A program made the position numbers and the translations under genes. This document shows positions 7,644 through 15,956 of a stretch of DNA of 64,000 nt, piece after piece. Below the pieces are notes generated by a model, which saw only the letters and a list, made by a program, of their open reading frames with translations, was not told the DNA's origin and did not search any database. The stretch is from assembly GCF_015471405.1 (NCBI RefSeq), contig NZ_BLVZ01000018.1:62001-126000 (forward strand), read 5' to 3'. Every line of letters starts with the position of its first letter. Positions within the stretch are counted from its first letter, which is position 1. The DNA comes from Pseudomonas cichorii (lineage in GTDB: Bacteria; Pseudomonadota; Gammaproteobacteria; Pseudomonadales; Pseudomonadaceae).

Positions 7644-9449
7644 TTACAGGGTTTTCATGTACTCGATCAATGCATAGCGCTCGTCATCGTTGAAAGAGGA
7701 TGCACCATAGTCATGACCTGCCTTGGAGTTCCCCGGTAAGGAAGTATCGAAAGTGAACGGGGCACCAGGCCCATTGGCATCGATAAAACCGACAGCCTTC
7801 GGATCGAACACAATCGAGCCCGCCTTGAAGCTCGAAGGACGTGCGTCGGGAGGCAGCAGCAGATCATACAGCGTGCGTACCGAGCCGTTGTGCAGGTAAG
7901 GCGCTGTTGCCCAGATGCCCGTCAATGGGCGCGCCTTGTAGGCAAGAGTCGGATAGTCCTGGATATCGAGTGCATAGCAGGCCTGGAGTCGCTTGTTCTT
8001 TTCGGTCGAGGCAAAGCTCAAAAAGGAGAAAACGCTCTTGCGTTCGATTCGTGGCGGTTGCGACTGGACGTTCAGGTAATCCTTCATCGCCAGCTCAAGA
8101 AGGTCTTTCTTCTGGTTCAGTAATATTTCCCGTGCCGTTACGCCCAACTGTGTGACCAAAGTCGTCTGATCTGTGACAACACCTTTGAACGTGTTGAGAA
8201 GTGCGCCCTTGAGCTTGCCAGGATCACTGATGAACTGGACGGCATTACAGGCCATCCAGGGGTCGGTATTGATGCTTTGAAGGCTTTCGGGCCTCGTACT
8301 GATAGGCGTCATCTGAGCGACGATCTTGCTTTTCAGATCATCGCGTGACAACGGTAAATGGCAGCTTGAGCAATTATTGTCGAACAGCTTGGCACCCTGC
8401 TCCACCTTCACAGGATCGATAGCTCCGAGTTTTTCAGGCCATTTCGGTGGTTTCAGGCGCTGCAACGTGCGCTCGAGCTGATCAAGGTTATCGATGCGCA
8501 CGCTTGAAACAAAGCCCTTGAAAAGCGAATTGGAGCGAAAGGCCACATCACCGAAGACCCCCACGACTTCCGAGGCGTTGCGCGCAAGAGCGCCAACATC
8601 CAGGCCATCCGGGCCCAGCCGCTTGTTTGGAGCGACACCGTTCCATTGCACTTTATCGTGCTGGGAAGTGTTCCACAGAAACGGATAGCTGACTGGAGCA
8701 TCCGAGGGGTTGGGCGTTGGGTTTGGCGCCCCATTGAGCTGCGCCACACGGTTGAGAATATGCCCCACGGCATCAACTCGGCCCGGGCCATACACCAGAT
8801 CCGTCTTATAGAGCGATGCGCTTTTCTCAAGGAAAAGATTCAACTCATTCAGTGAACTGGACAGAAGCTGACGATTACCTTCGGAGTCGTCACCTGCAAG
8901 GACCTTTGTCGCAAAGCGATCAAATTTTTCATCATCACTCTGGGTGTCGATCAGAGCATCGCGGAAGGCATCAACAAACTTCTGGAAATCGGCATTGGTA
9001 GGGCCGCCCTGAACTTCCCAGGTATGGCCACCGTAGGAAACATTGGCCGTGTGACAGGCCGCGCAGTTCATTCCCACCCAAGGTTCCTTGTCAGACTGGT
9101 TGTTCTTCCAGCGCAGGCGAGAAAACGTCAGGGACTTGTCACTGCCTTGATCGACCACAAACCCCAAGGGCAACCGATAACTCTTGTAGTCAAACTCCAG
9201 AGTGCGCGGTGTATAACCATACCTTTCGATATTCGCGTCGGACATGAAAGGCACTTTCGAGCCTTTTATTTCCAAGGCCATCATCCAGCTCAGAGGAACC
9301 AGACGTGACCCTTGAGAAGTGTCCTGCCAGACTGCGAGATCTTTCGCACTCCAGTTCTGATCCAGACTGTACTCATCTGCCAGTACCACTGCCGATGTCA
9401 GGCTTCCAACCCCAATACTTACCGCTGCCAACACAGACTTCACTGTCAT
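7644..9449 (-). CDS. Exported di-haem c-type cytochrome (CCP/MauG/RoxA-like)
   Basis: A 601-residue protein with a Sec signal peptide (MTVKSVLAAVSIG ending AVVLA) and two haem c motifs, CAACH at residues 129-133 and CSSCH at 360-364. The C-terminal phrase WATAPYLHNGSVRTLYDLL is the signature seen in bacterial di-haem peroxidases and RoxA-type rubber oxygenases. At about 600 residues it is longer than ordinary CcpA and nearer RoxA. I start at ATG 9449, which has AAGGA upstream, rather than 36 bp further out. A periplasmic oxidase or peroxidase role is likely; the substrate is unknown. It is divergent from the oxidoreductase gene at 9846. Confidence 0.8.
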   Translation of the reverse strand: MTVKSVLAAVSIGVGSLTSAVVLADEYSLDQNWSAKDLAVWQDTSQGSRLVPLSWMMALEIKGSKVPFMSDANIERYGYTPRTLEFDYKSYRLPLGFVVDQGSDKSLTFSRLRWKNNQSDKEPWVGMNCAACHTANVSYGGHTWEVQGGPTNADFQKFVDAFRDALIDTQSDDEKFDRFATKVLAGDDSEGNRQLLSSSLNELNLFLEKSASLYKTDLVYGPGRVDAVGHILNRVAQLNGAPNPTPNPSDAPVSYPFLWNTSQHDKVQWNGVAPNKRLGPDGLDVGALARNASEVVGVFGDVAFRSNSLFKGFVSSVRIDNLDQLERTLQRLKPPKWPEKLGAIDPVKVEQGAKLFDNNCSSCHLPLSRDDLKSKIVAQMTPISTRPESLQSINTDPWMACNAVQFISDPGKLKGALLNTFKGVVTDQTTLVTQLGVTAREILLNQKKDLLELAMKDYLNVQSQPPRIERKSVFSFLSFASTEKNKRLQACYALDIQDYPTLAYKARPLTGIWATAPYLHNGSVRTLYDLLLPPDARPSSFKAGSIVFDPKAVGFIDANGPGAPFTFDTSLPGNSKAGHDYGASSFNDDERYALIEYMKTL

Positions 9450-9845
9450 TTTCTCGATCCTTGTGGCTGTCTCCAGGAACCGCAATCAGCGGGCGTATAG
9501 CCCGAACCCTCGATTGGGCTACCCCCTGATTGGGAGTGTAGATATTTTTCAAGCAAATGATGGCATTTTGTTACACCTCACAAAACCGAGGCATTTCTCC
9601 TCCCCCAAATCCCCCTCTACTGCCCCAGCAGGCAGGCACCGAGCAGATTTTGATGTCGTTTATAATCAAAATCATTGACCTCTAAGATTATGAACATCAT
9701 CATTAATGAGCATTTATATACGCTGGGCTGAAATCCGGGCGTTGCATCACGCTGAATGCTTGCCACCCTGCACACGGCGTCTGCCTGACGAGAAAAGCAG
9801 GCCTTATCGGATTGCCCGATTTCCAATTCACAGAGCCAAATCAAC
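9450..9845. other. 396-bp divergent spacer
   Basis: No coding sequence is apparent. The stretch is AT-rich from about 9640 to 9720 and holds the inverted repeat listed at 9646-9673. It must contain the promoters of both flanking genes, but no convincing -35/-10 pair stands out. Confidence 0.6.
9646..9673. promoter_or_regulatory. 9-bp inverted repeat in the divergent spacer, candidate operator
   Basis: GATTTTGAT, ten spacer bases, then ATCAAAATC: perfect arms one helical turn apart in an AT-rich stretch between two divergent genes. This is the geometry of a dimeric repressor or activator site. The protein that binds it is not evident; no regulator gene is adjacent. Confidence 0.45.
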
Positions 9846-10844
9846 ATGAAGGCATTTTTCATCGATCGTTATGGCAAGAACAGCGGACGTCTTGCCGAGT
9901 TACCCGACCCGGACATGGGGCCCGACGACGTTCTGGTTCAAGTGCATGCCACCAGCGTCAATCTCCTGGACTCCAAGATCAGGAAAGGTGAATTCAAACT
10001 GATCCTGCCCTATTCCTTTCCACTGGTGCTGGGTAACGATCTGGCTGGCGTGGTGGTGCGTACAGGCTCTGCTGTGCGGCAGTTCCGGCCGGGTGATGAG
10101 GTTTATGCGCGCCCTCCTCAGGAGCGCATCGGCACCTTCGCCGAGCTTATCTGCGTCAAGGCAGATTCACTGGCTCTGAAACCCAAGAACATAAGCATGG
10201 AGGAAGCAGCCTCTATCCCTTTGGTCGCTCTGACGGCCTGGCAGGCACTGGTCGAGACCGCAAGGTTAAAAAAGGGACAGAGAGTACTTATACACGCCGG
10301 CTCAGGCGGCGTTGGAACCATCGCCATTCAGCTTGCCAAGCACCTCGGGGCCGTTGTTGCCACAACTACCAGCACGAGCAATGTCGAGTGGGTGAAAGCG
10401 CTGGGAGCGGACGTTGTCATCGATTACACGCAGCAAAGCTTCGAGAGCGAACTGCACGACTATGACGTCGTACTCAATAGTCTGGGAGCCGACGTTCTGG
10501 ATAAATCGCTCAAGGTTCTGAAGCCCGGTGGTCAGCTCATTTCCATCTCCGGGCCACCGACGCCCCTGTTTGCTGACGAGCAGAAACTGTCCTGGGGGCT
10601 GAAGCAGGTCATGCGTTTGCTGAGTTATGGCATCAGGAAGAAAGCACGCGAATTCGACGTCAGCTATGCATTCGTTTTCATGCAGGCAAATGGCGCTCAA
10701 CTGCGTGAAATCAGCGCGCTGATCGAGTCCGGCGCAATCAAGCCGGTGATAGATCGCTCCTTCCCGTTCGAGTCAACAGCAGATGCTCTTGGCTATGTGG
10801 AACAGGGGCGTTCCAAAGGCAAGGTGGTCATTAAAGTCAGGTAA
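9846..10844 (+). CDS. NADP-dependent zinc-less MDR oxidoreductase (quinone reductase-like)
   Basis: A 332-residue medium-chain dehydrogenase/reductase. The N-terminal GroES-like fold lacks the zinc cysteines, and the nucleotide-binding motif is AGSGGVGTIAIQLAKHLGA at about residue 150. It resembles quinone oxidoreductase/enoyl reductase members that reduce activated double bonds with NADPH. It is a single gene, divergent from the di-haem cytochrome and followed by repeat debris. The substrate cannot be read from sequence. Confidence 0.82.
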   Translation: MKAFFIDRYGKNSGRLAELPDPDMGPDDVLVQVHATSVNLLDSKIRKGEFKLILPYSFPLVLGNDLAGVVVRTGSAVRQFRPGDEVYARPPQERIGTFAELICVKADSLALKPKNISMEEAASIPLVALTAWQALVETARLKKGQRVLIHAGSGGVGTIAIQLAKHLGAVVATTTSTSNVEWVKALGADVVIDYTQQSFESELHDYDVVLNSLGADVLDKSLKVLKPGGQLISISGPPTPLFADEQKLSWGLKQVMRLLSYGIRKKAREFDVSYAFVFMQANGAQLREISALIESGAIKPVIDRSFPFESTADALGYVEQGRSKGKVVIKVR

Positions 10845-10898
10845 ACACGGCCTGACAGGCCAGGGCAGCCTCTACGCTGTCCTGGCTTTCACCTCTGG

Positions 10899-10940
10899 CA
10901 CATACGAAAAACCTGCCGCCTCCCAGTCGTACCAATCGGG
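10899..10940. repeat. 42-bp repeat, copy 1
   Basis: The segment begins CACATACGAAAAACCTG and is nearly identical to 17160-17201; the first 31 bases are the same in both. It lies 54 bp after the oxidoreductase stop and directly precedes the truncated MITE. Read on the minus strand it encodes DWEAAGFSYV, so it could be the tail of a lost gene family or part of an element end. Confidence 0.65.
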
Positions 10941-10963
10941 GGTAAGGCGGAGTTTACGGGTGC

Positions 10964-11046
10964 AAATGAGCATTTCGATCGGGCTCGCGCACGAGCCTGT
11001 TTTTAACGCGGCATCACCGAGCGCAGATACATTTCGTACAAAGCCT
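10964..11046. mobile_element. Truncated MITE-like element (right end only)
   Basis: The segment matches the right half of the element at 23614-23800. It runs from AAATGAGCATT through CGAGCCTGTTTTTAACGC to the right terminus TCGTACAAAGCCT, with a roughly 14-bp internal deletion and a few substitutions. The left end is missing; the unrelated repeat at 10899 abuts it instead. Confidence 0.7.
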
Positions 11047-11252
11047 GATCCTGACCAGGCATCCATCATGAACATGACTAATGTTTTATTGAAATCAATT
11101 CGTTTTTGTTCATGTCGCCACCGTTCTTAAAATACATGCAGCTTTCACGGCAGGCAGAGTAACGGCTGCCGGGTTAAAAAAGAATGTTAGCCAAACCTGA
11201 AAGTTGAAGCAGCAAATTCAGGTCGGGCTTAAAGGAGAGGTATCAGATCAAG

Positions 11253-12236
11253 ATGAACAAAGAACTCACATTTGCTATCAAGAGCATTGGTTTTGATGAG
11301 CATTACTTACCCTCAGACAATACGCGCATCACGACCAACTTTGCCAATCTGGCCAGGGGCGAAAATCGCCAGGAGAACTTGCGCAACACCTTGAAGATGA
11401 TTGACAATCGCTTCAATGCCCTGGCGCATTGGGACAATCCTGAAGGTGATCGTTACACGGTCGAACTGGATATTATCTCCGCGGAGATGAATATTGACGC
11501 TGAAGGCGGTGACCATGCCATCCCGTTGATTGAGGTTTTGAAAACAACGATTGTTGATCGAAAAACCAATAAGCGTATCAATGGGGTCGTGGGGAATAAC
11601 TTTTCCTCTTACGTACGCGACTATGACTTCAGTGTGCGGTTGCTAGAGCACAACAAGAACCAGTCCGGATTCAGTACGCCAGAAGATTTCGGAGATCTGC
11701 ACGGAAAGTTGTTCAAATGCCTCATCAATTCAAATGCCTATAAAGAGCATTTTGACAAGCCACCTGTTATCTGCCTGAGCGTATCGAGCGCCAGGACCTA
11801 CCACAGGACCGAGAATCAGCATCCTGTCCTGGGAGTTGAGTACCAGCAGGATGAATACTCTTTGACGGATGAGTATTTCAAGAAAATGGGGCTGAAGGTT
11901 CGCTATTTCATGCCGCCGAACAGCGCTGCGCCTTTGGCTTTTTATTTTTCAGGCGATGTGCTGGGTGATTACACCAGCCTTGAACTCATTGGCATCATTA
12001 GCACAATGGATACTTTCCAGAAGATTTACCGGCCTGAGATTTATAATGCGAACTCGGTGGCAGGAAAATCCTATAAGCCGAGTTTGAAAAACCAGGACTA
12101 TTCATTGACTCGAATTGTGTATGACCGCGAGGAACGTAGCCGGCTGGCTATTGAACAAGGAAAGTTTGCCGAAGAAAACTTCATCAAACCCTACCAGGCC
12201 GTTCTTGAGCAGTGGTCCGCCCGTTGCGCTCTTTGA
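11253..12236 (+). CDS. mesX: MesX, DUF1852 partner of the MesD methionine synthase
   Basis: A 327-residue DUF1852 protein with no signal peptide or membrane segment, directly upstream of the core MetE-type gene with a 24-bp gap. DUF1852 genes next to short MetE-like genes have been named MesX; it is required for the activity of MesD, an oxygen-dependent, folate-independent methionine synthase whose methyl donor is unknown. I identify it by family and by its partner. The mechanism of MesX is unresolved, so this entry gives the pathway, not a reaction. Its start has AAAGGAGAGG upstream. Confidence 0.85.
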   Translation: MNKELTFAIKSIGFDEHYLPSDNTRITTNFANLARGENRQENLRNTLKMIDNRFNALAHWDNPEGDRYTVELDIISAEMNIDAEGGDHAIPLIEVLKTTIVDRKTNKRINGVVGNNFSSYVRDYDFSVRLLEHNKNQSGFSTPEDFGDLHGKLFKCLINSNAYKEHFDKPPVICLSVSSARTYHRTENQHPVLGVEYQQDEYSLTDEYFKKMGLKVRYFMPPNSAAPLAFYFSGDVLGDYTSLELIGIISTMDTFQKIYRPEIYNANSVAGKSYKPSLKNQDYSLTRIVYDREERSRLAIEQGKFAEENFIKPYQAVLEQWSARCAL

Positions 12237-12260
12237 TTAATTAAAAACAAGGCCATCTTC

Positions 12261-13295
12261 ATGAAAAAATTGTTACCCACTTCGACTGCAGGCAGCTTGC
12301 CTAAACCCTCCTGGCTTGCGCAACCTGAGACCCTTTGGTCACCCTGGAAATTGCAAGACGAAGAATTGATTGAAGGCAAGCAAGACGCGCTGTGTTTGTC
12401 GCTGCAAGAACAACAATTGGCCGGAATCGATATCGTCAGTGACGGTGAACAAACTCGCCAGCATTTCGTGACTACGTTTATTGAACACCTTGACGGCGTT
12501 GATTTCGAACAGCGCGAGACTGTCAGAATTCGTGACCGCTATGATGCGAGCGTGCCAACGGTTGTGGGTGCTGTTGCTCGACGAAAGCCCGTTTTTGTCG
12601 AAGACGCCAGATTTCTACGCCAGCAAACCAGGCAGCCAATCAAGTGGGCCCTGCCAGGCCCAATGACAATGATTGATACCCTTTACGATGCTCATTACAA
12701 AAGCCGTGAAAAACTGGCTTGGGAGTTTGCCAGGATTCTCAATCAGGAGGCCAAAGAGCTGGAGGCTGCCGGCGTCGACATCATTCAATTCGATGAGCCT
12801 GCATTTAACGTTTTTTTTGATGAGGTGAATGACTGGGGCGTTGCCACCCTGGAACGGGCGGTTGAAGGACTCAAATGCGAAACCGCTGTGCATATTTGCT
12901 ACGGCTACGGCATCAAAGCGAATACCGACTGGAAGAAGACCCTGGGCTCGGAGTGGCGACAGTACGAAGAAGCCTTTCCCAAACTGCAAAAGTCCAGTAT
13001 CGATATCATCTCGCTGGAGTGTCACAACTCTCACGTCCCCATGGATCTGATTGAACTCATTCGGGGCAAGAAAGTGATGGTAGGAGCCATTGACGTGGCA
13101 AGCCATACCATTGAGACGCCCGAGGAAGTCGCCAATACCCTGAGAAAAGCACTCCAGTTCGTCGATGCCGACAAACTCTATCCATGCACCAACTGCGGCA
13201 TGGCGCCTTTGCCACGTCGAGTCGCGAGCGGAAAGCTGCGCGCGTTGAGTGCGGGTGCAGAAATCGTCCGCAGAGAACTCTTGAACGAGCGCTGA
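12261..13295 (+). CDS. mesD: MesD, core MetE-type folate-independent methionine synthase
   Basis: A 344-residue protein matching only the catalytic C-terminal half of MetE (full MetE is about 750 residues), as in the Mes families. Probable zinc ligands are the His and Cys of VHICYG, the Glu of ISLECHNSH, and the late Cys of CTNCGMAPLPR. The FDEPAF segment is the substrate-site acidic motif. It would methylate homocysteine to methionine, but without the folate-binding half it cannot use methyltetrahydrofolate in the MetE manner. Operon order is mesX-mesD-flavin reductase. Confidence 0.87.
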   Translation: MKKLLPTSTAGSLPKPSWLAQPETLWSPWKLQDEELIEGKQDALCLSLQEQQLAGIDIVSDGEQTRQHFVTTFIEHLDGVDFEQRETVRIRDRYDASVPTVVGAVARRKPVFVEDARFLRQQTRQPIKWALPGPMTMIDTLYDAHYKSREKLAWEFARILNQEAKELEAAGVDIIQFDEPAFNVFFDEVNDWGVATLERAVEGLKCETAVHICYGYGIKANTDWKKTLGSEWRQYEEAFPKLQKSSIDIISLECHNSHVPMDLIELIRGKKVMVGAIDVASHTIETPEEVANTLRKALQFVDADKLYPCTNCGMAPLPRRVASGKLRALSAGAEIVRRELLNER

Positions 13296-13447
13296 ACAAC
13301 CTTCGGGAATGACGCAGGTAAATTGAACAGACGATCAGGTCGCTTTTGATCAATGGCCGCTTTCACAGGCTGAAGTCAGCCAGACTATCCGGCTGCTTCA
13401 GGCGTCCCCATCAACAATATCAACCCACTATCTTCTCAGGACCTGCC

Positions 13448-13960
13448 ATGTCGCCTTCTGATACTGCTATCGAGCCATTGAGCTTTCGTGAAGCGCTCGG
13501 ATACTACGCATCTGGTATTACCGTGATTACATCCCACATTGCCGGGGAACCGATTGGCTTCACGTGCCAGTCTTTCTATAGCGTGTCGATGAGCCCGCCA
13601 CTGGTATCGTTCAGCGTCATGAGCAGCTCGGCCAGCTATCCCGGAATTCGCCAGGCAGGTCGGTTTGCAGTCAATATCCTCTCGGGTGAGCAGGCCAATA
13701 TTTCCAATCAGTTCGCTCGGCGAGGTACGGACAAATGGCATGGCGTCGAATGGGAGGAGTCTCCGCTGGGTAACCCGATCATTGTCGGCAATCTGCACTG
13801 GCTTGATTGCGAAATACATGCCGAGCACGCCGCAGGTGATCACCTGATCGTGATTGGTGAAGTAAAAGCCTTAAACCTGCAACAAGCGACTGCTGCTACG
13901 CAGCCATTGCTCTACTTCAAAGGACAATATCGCAATCTCGCCGCGCATAGCGGAGTTTGA
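13448..13960 (+). CDS. Flavin reductase-like FMN-binding protein of the mes locus
   Basis: A 170-residue flavin reductase domain protein (DIM6/HpaC type): FREALGYYASGITVITS, GFTCQSFYSVSMSPPLVSFSV and the strand LVSFSVMSSSASYP. Such proteins supply reduced FMN or FAD to oxygenases. ATG 13448, with AGGA 9 bp upstream, is better than an in-frame ATG 102 bp earlier. It lies 152 bp after mesD. Because MesD activity needs oxygen, a dedicated reduced-flavin supply is a reasonable but unproven link. Confidence 0.8.
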   Translation: MSPSDTAIEPLSFREALGYYASGITVITSHIAGEPIGFTCQSFYSVSMSPPLVSFSVMSSSASYPGIRQAGRFAVNILSGEQANISNQFARRGTDKWHGVEWEESPLGNPIIVGNLHWLDCEIHAEHAAGDHLIVIGEVKALNLQQATAATQPLLYFKGQYRNLAAHSGV

Positions 13961-14289
13961 ACGGTTACCTCCCAGTCCAATCAGCTGAGAGCCATACTAT
14001 ATGCAGGGCAAAGAACCTAAAACCCGGCCTGCCCAAAACCTCCAGACCAACCCACAAAAATGCACAAAAAGCATTTAAAAACAAAATATAATTCACTTGT
14101 TTTATAATTAGCTTAGATCAAAAAAGAATTTCCCACCCCAATTCCATACGATTACCTTCTTTCGCAAGTTGAGCTTCTGCAACTGTCTCGCGAAAGCGAC
14201 TACCCGAGCGACCTCGCCACCACCACATCGCTCTCACCATCCCCAATCACACGCCTTTTTGTTGCGGCCCGATAATGAACGGAGTAGCC
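13961..14289. other. 329-bp AT-rich spacer before the binding-protein gene
   Basis: No coding sequence is seen. Positions 14050-14135 are strongly AT-rich and contain copy A of the 25-bp motif (14107-14131), the likely control region of the gene at 14290. Confidence 0.6.
14107..14131 (+). promoter_or_regulatory. 25-bp shared upstream motif, copy A
   Basis: ATTAGCTTA, five bases, then AAAAAGAATTT. It differs from copy B (34031) at one of 25 positions and from copy C (51501) at three. It ends 158 bp before the start of the lipoprotein gene. Placement and conservation point to a common transcription-factor or promoter site. Confidence 0.7.
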
Positions 14290-15915
14290 ATGTCTTTACG
14301 ACGCTCTACAGGGCATCTCTGCGCACTCATCGTTGCGCTGATTTCAATTGCCGCCTGCTCACCCTCCAATGAATCGAACGATAAGGTATTGAACGTCACC
14401 TTCTTCGCTGACAATACCATTCTCGTGAGTGTTGATCCGTTTCAGGTCTACTGGCTGGAACACCGGGTCATGCTGCGTAATGTCGCCGAGTCATTGACCG
14501 ACCAGGAACCTTCCAGCGGTCAGATCATTCCATGGCTCGCCAAACGCTGGGAAATCAGCGATGACGGCTTGGCTTATACCTTTTATCTGCGTGACGATGT
14601 CACATTCAGCAACGGAGAGCGTTTTAATGCCAATGCCGTCAAAACGGCGTTCGATAGCAACAAGGCACTGGTCGAGAAGCTGCCCAGCACTTTTGGCGCC
14701 ACTTACCTCAGCGGATACGACCACGCGCAGGTAATCGATGACTTCACAGTGAAGCTTGTGCTGAGCAAACCCAACGCAGGCTTTCTGCAAGCAACATCGA
14801 CCACTATTCTGGCCATTCTTGCTCCTGCGTCCTATGCGCTCACCGAACGGGAGCGTTCACTGGGCCAGATCATTGGCACCGGCCCCTTCGTCCTGGACTC
14901 CTACACCCCCGAAACCGGCGCTAAACTTTCCAAACGTCATGGCTATCACTGGGCATCGGCCAACTCCAGGAATCAGGGCGATGCCTATCTGGACACCGTG
15001 AATATCACCTACACCCCGGAAGAGAGCGTCCGCAACGGTCTCTTTTTGCAAGGCAAGGTGGACATTCTTTGGCCACGGCTGCCGTTCTCGGAAATCAATG
15101 CAAATCTGTTCGAGAAAAAAGGGGCAACCATTCAGACTCGCTCGCTGCCCGGCCCCGCCCTCAATCTATACCCCAACGTAAGTGCCCAGCGAATCTTGAG
15201 CGACAGGAAAGTCAGGATTGCTCTTCAGAAATCCATTGATCGCAAAAGCTTTGCTCAAGTCGTGTTCTCCCCCACCTTCCCTGTTGTCAGTGGAGTACTG
15301 GATGTCACCACGCCGTACTACAAGTCTCAGTCACAAAAGCTGGCGTACGATCCTGACGGCGCTGCTGACTTACTGGATCAAGCAGGCTGGATCAAAGCGG
15401 ACGATGGCTTCCGATATAAAGACGGAAAACGCCTGCGTCTGGTGTACAACATTTCTCCTGCGGAGACTCCAGGCGACATTCTCATTCAGGATCAACTGCG
15501 CAAAACGGGAATCGATCTGAATCTGAACGTACTGACTCGCGCCGATTGGTCTGCCAGAAACGGGGCCGGGAATTACGACCTGACGGCCGTATATATGACA
15601 CGTGCTGACCCCATCATTCTGCAAACAATCCTCGACCCTCGAACGGCTTACAGCGCAGCGGTCGCAACCAACATATACGAGCCCCAGACACTGCCGAAAG
15701 CCCGCGAATTGTTCGATGCCGGCGTTACCTCCATTGCGCCGGAAAAACGAGAGCAGGCATACGGTGCGCTACAAGATCTTTTGATAGATGAGGCCGCTAC
15801 GTTCCCTCTTCATGAGCGCTTGCTTCAGGCCGCTACGTCATCGCGCGTCAAGAATTTTCACTGGACAGCTGAGGGCATTGCGCTATTTGGCGACATCCAG
15901 CTGACAGGTAAGTAA
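14290..15915 (+). CDS. Solute-binding lipoprotein of the peptide/opine/nickel ABC type (SBP_bac_5)
   Basis: A 541-residue extracytoplasmic binding protein with a lipoprotein signal (ALISIAACS). Family 5 features include the WEISDDGLAYTFYLRDDVTFSNGERFNA segment and the IGTGPFVL motif. The start at 14290 is chosen because GGAG lies 7 bp upstream. No permease or ATPase gene is next to it, so it must share a transporter encoded elsewhere or deliver its ligand otherwise. Motif copy A lies in its promoter region. Next downstream is a hydroxyacid oxidase. The ligand may be a peptide, a glutathione-like thiol or an opine; undecided. Confidence 0.85.
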   Translation: MSLRRSTGHLCALIVALISIAACSPSNESNDKVLNVTFFADNTILVSVDPFQVYWLEHRVMLRNVAESLTDQEPSSGQIIPWLAKRWEISDDGLAYTFYLRDDVTFSNGERFNANAVKTAFDSNKALVEKLPSTFGATYLSGYDHAQVIDDFTVKLVLSKPNAGFLQATSTTILAILAPASYALTERERSLGQIIGTGPFVLDSYTPETGAKLSKRHGYHWASANSRNQGDAYLDTVNITYTPEESVRNGLFLQGKVDILWPRLPFSEINANLFEKKGATIQTRSLPGPALNLYPNVSAQRILSDRKVRIALQKSIDRKSFAQVVFSPTFPVVSGVLDVTTPYYKSQSQKLAYDPDGAADLLDQAGWIKADDGFRYKDGKRLRLVYNISPAETPGDILIQDQLRKTGIDLNLNVLTRADWSARNGAGNYDLTAVYMTRADPIILQTILDPRTAYSAAVATNIYEPQTLPKARELFDAGVTSIAPEKREQAYGALQDLLIDEAATFPLHERLLQAATSSRVKNFHWTAEGIALFGDIQLTGK

Positions 15916-15956
15916 ATAACCTTTAACGACGAACTACGCGCAACTCTGGAGTAACC

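Larger units (their letters stand above)
10845..11252. other. Gene-free spacer with repeat debris and the mesX leader
   Basis: The left half is mobile-element debris: a 42-bp repeat at 10899 and a truncated MITE at 10964-11046. The right half is the AT-rich mesX leader, with a small hairpin (CGGCAG 11148-11153 with CTGCCG 11166-11171) and a purine-rich ribosome binding site AAAGGAGAGG at 11231-11240. I looked for a SAM or SAH riboswitch before mesX and could not recognise one. Confidence 0.6.

Noticed and set aside
11174..11188. A fourth copy of the 25-bp motif in the mesX leader
   Set aside because: Only TTAAAAAAGAATG resembles its right half; the ATTAGCTTA half is missing, so it is a chance A-rich match.
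11047..11252. SAM or SAH riboswitch before mesX
   Set aside because: Only a 6-bp hairpin and an AT-rich leader are visible; the conserved core sequences of these riboswitches are absent.
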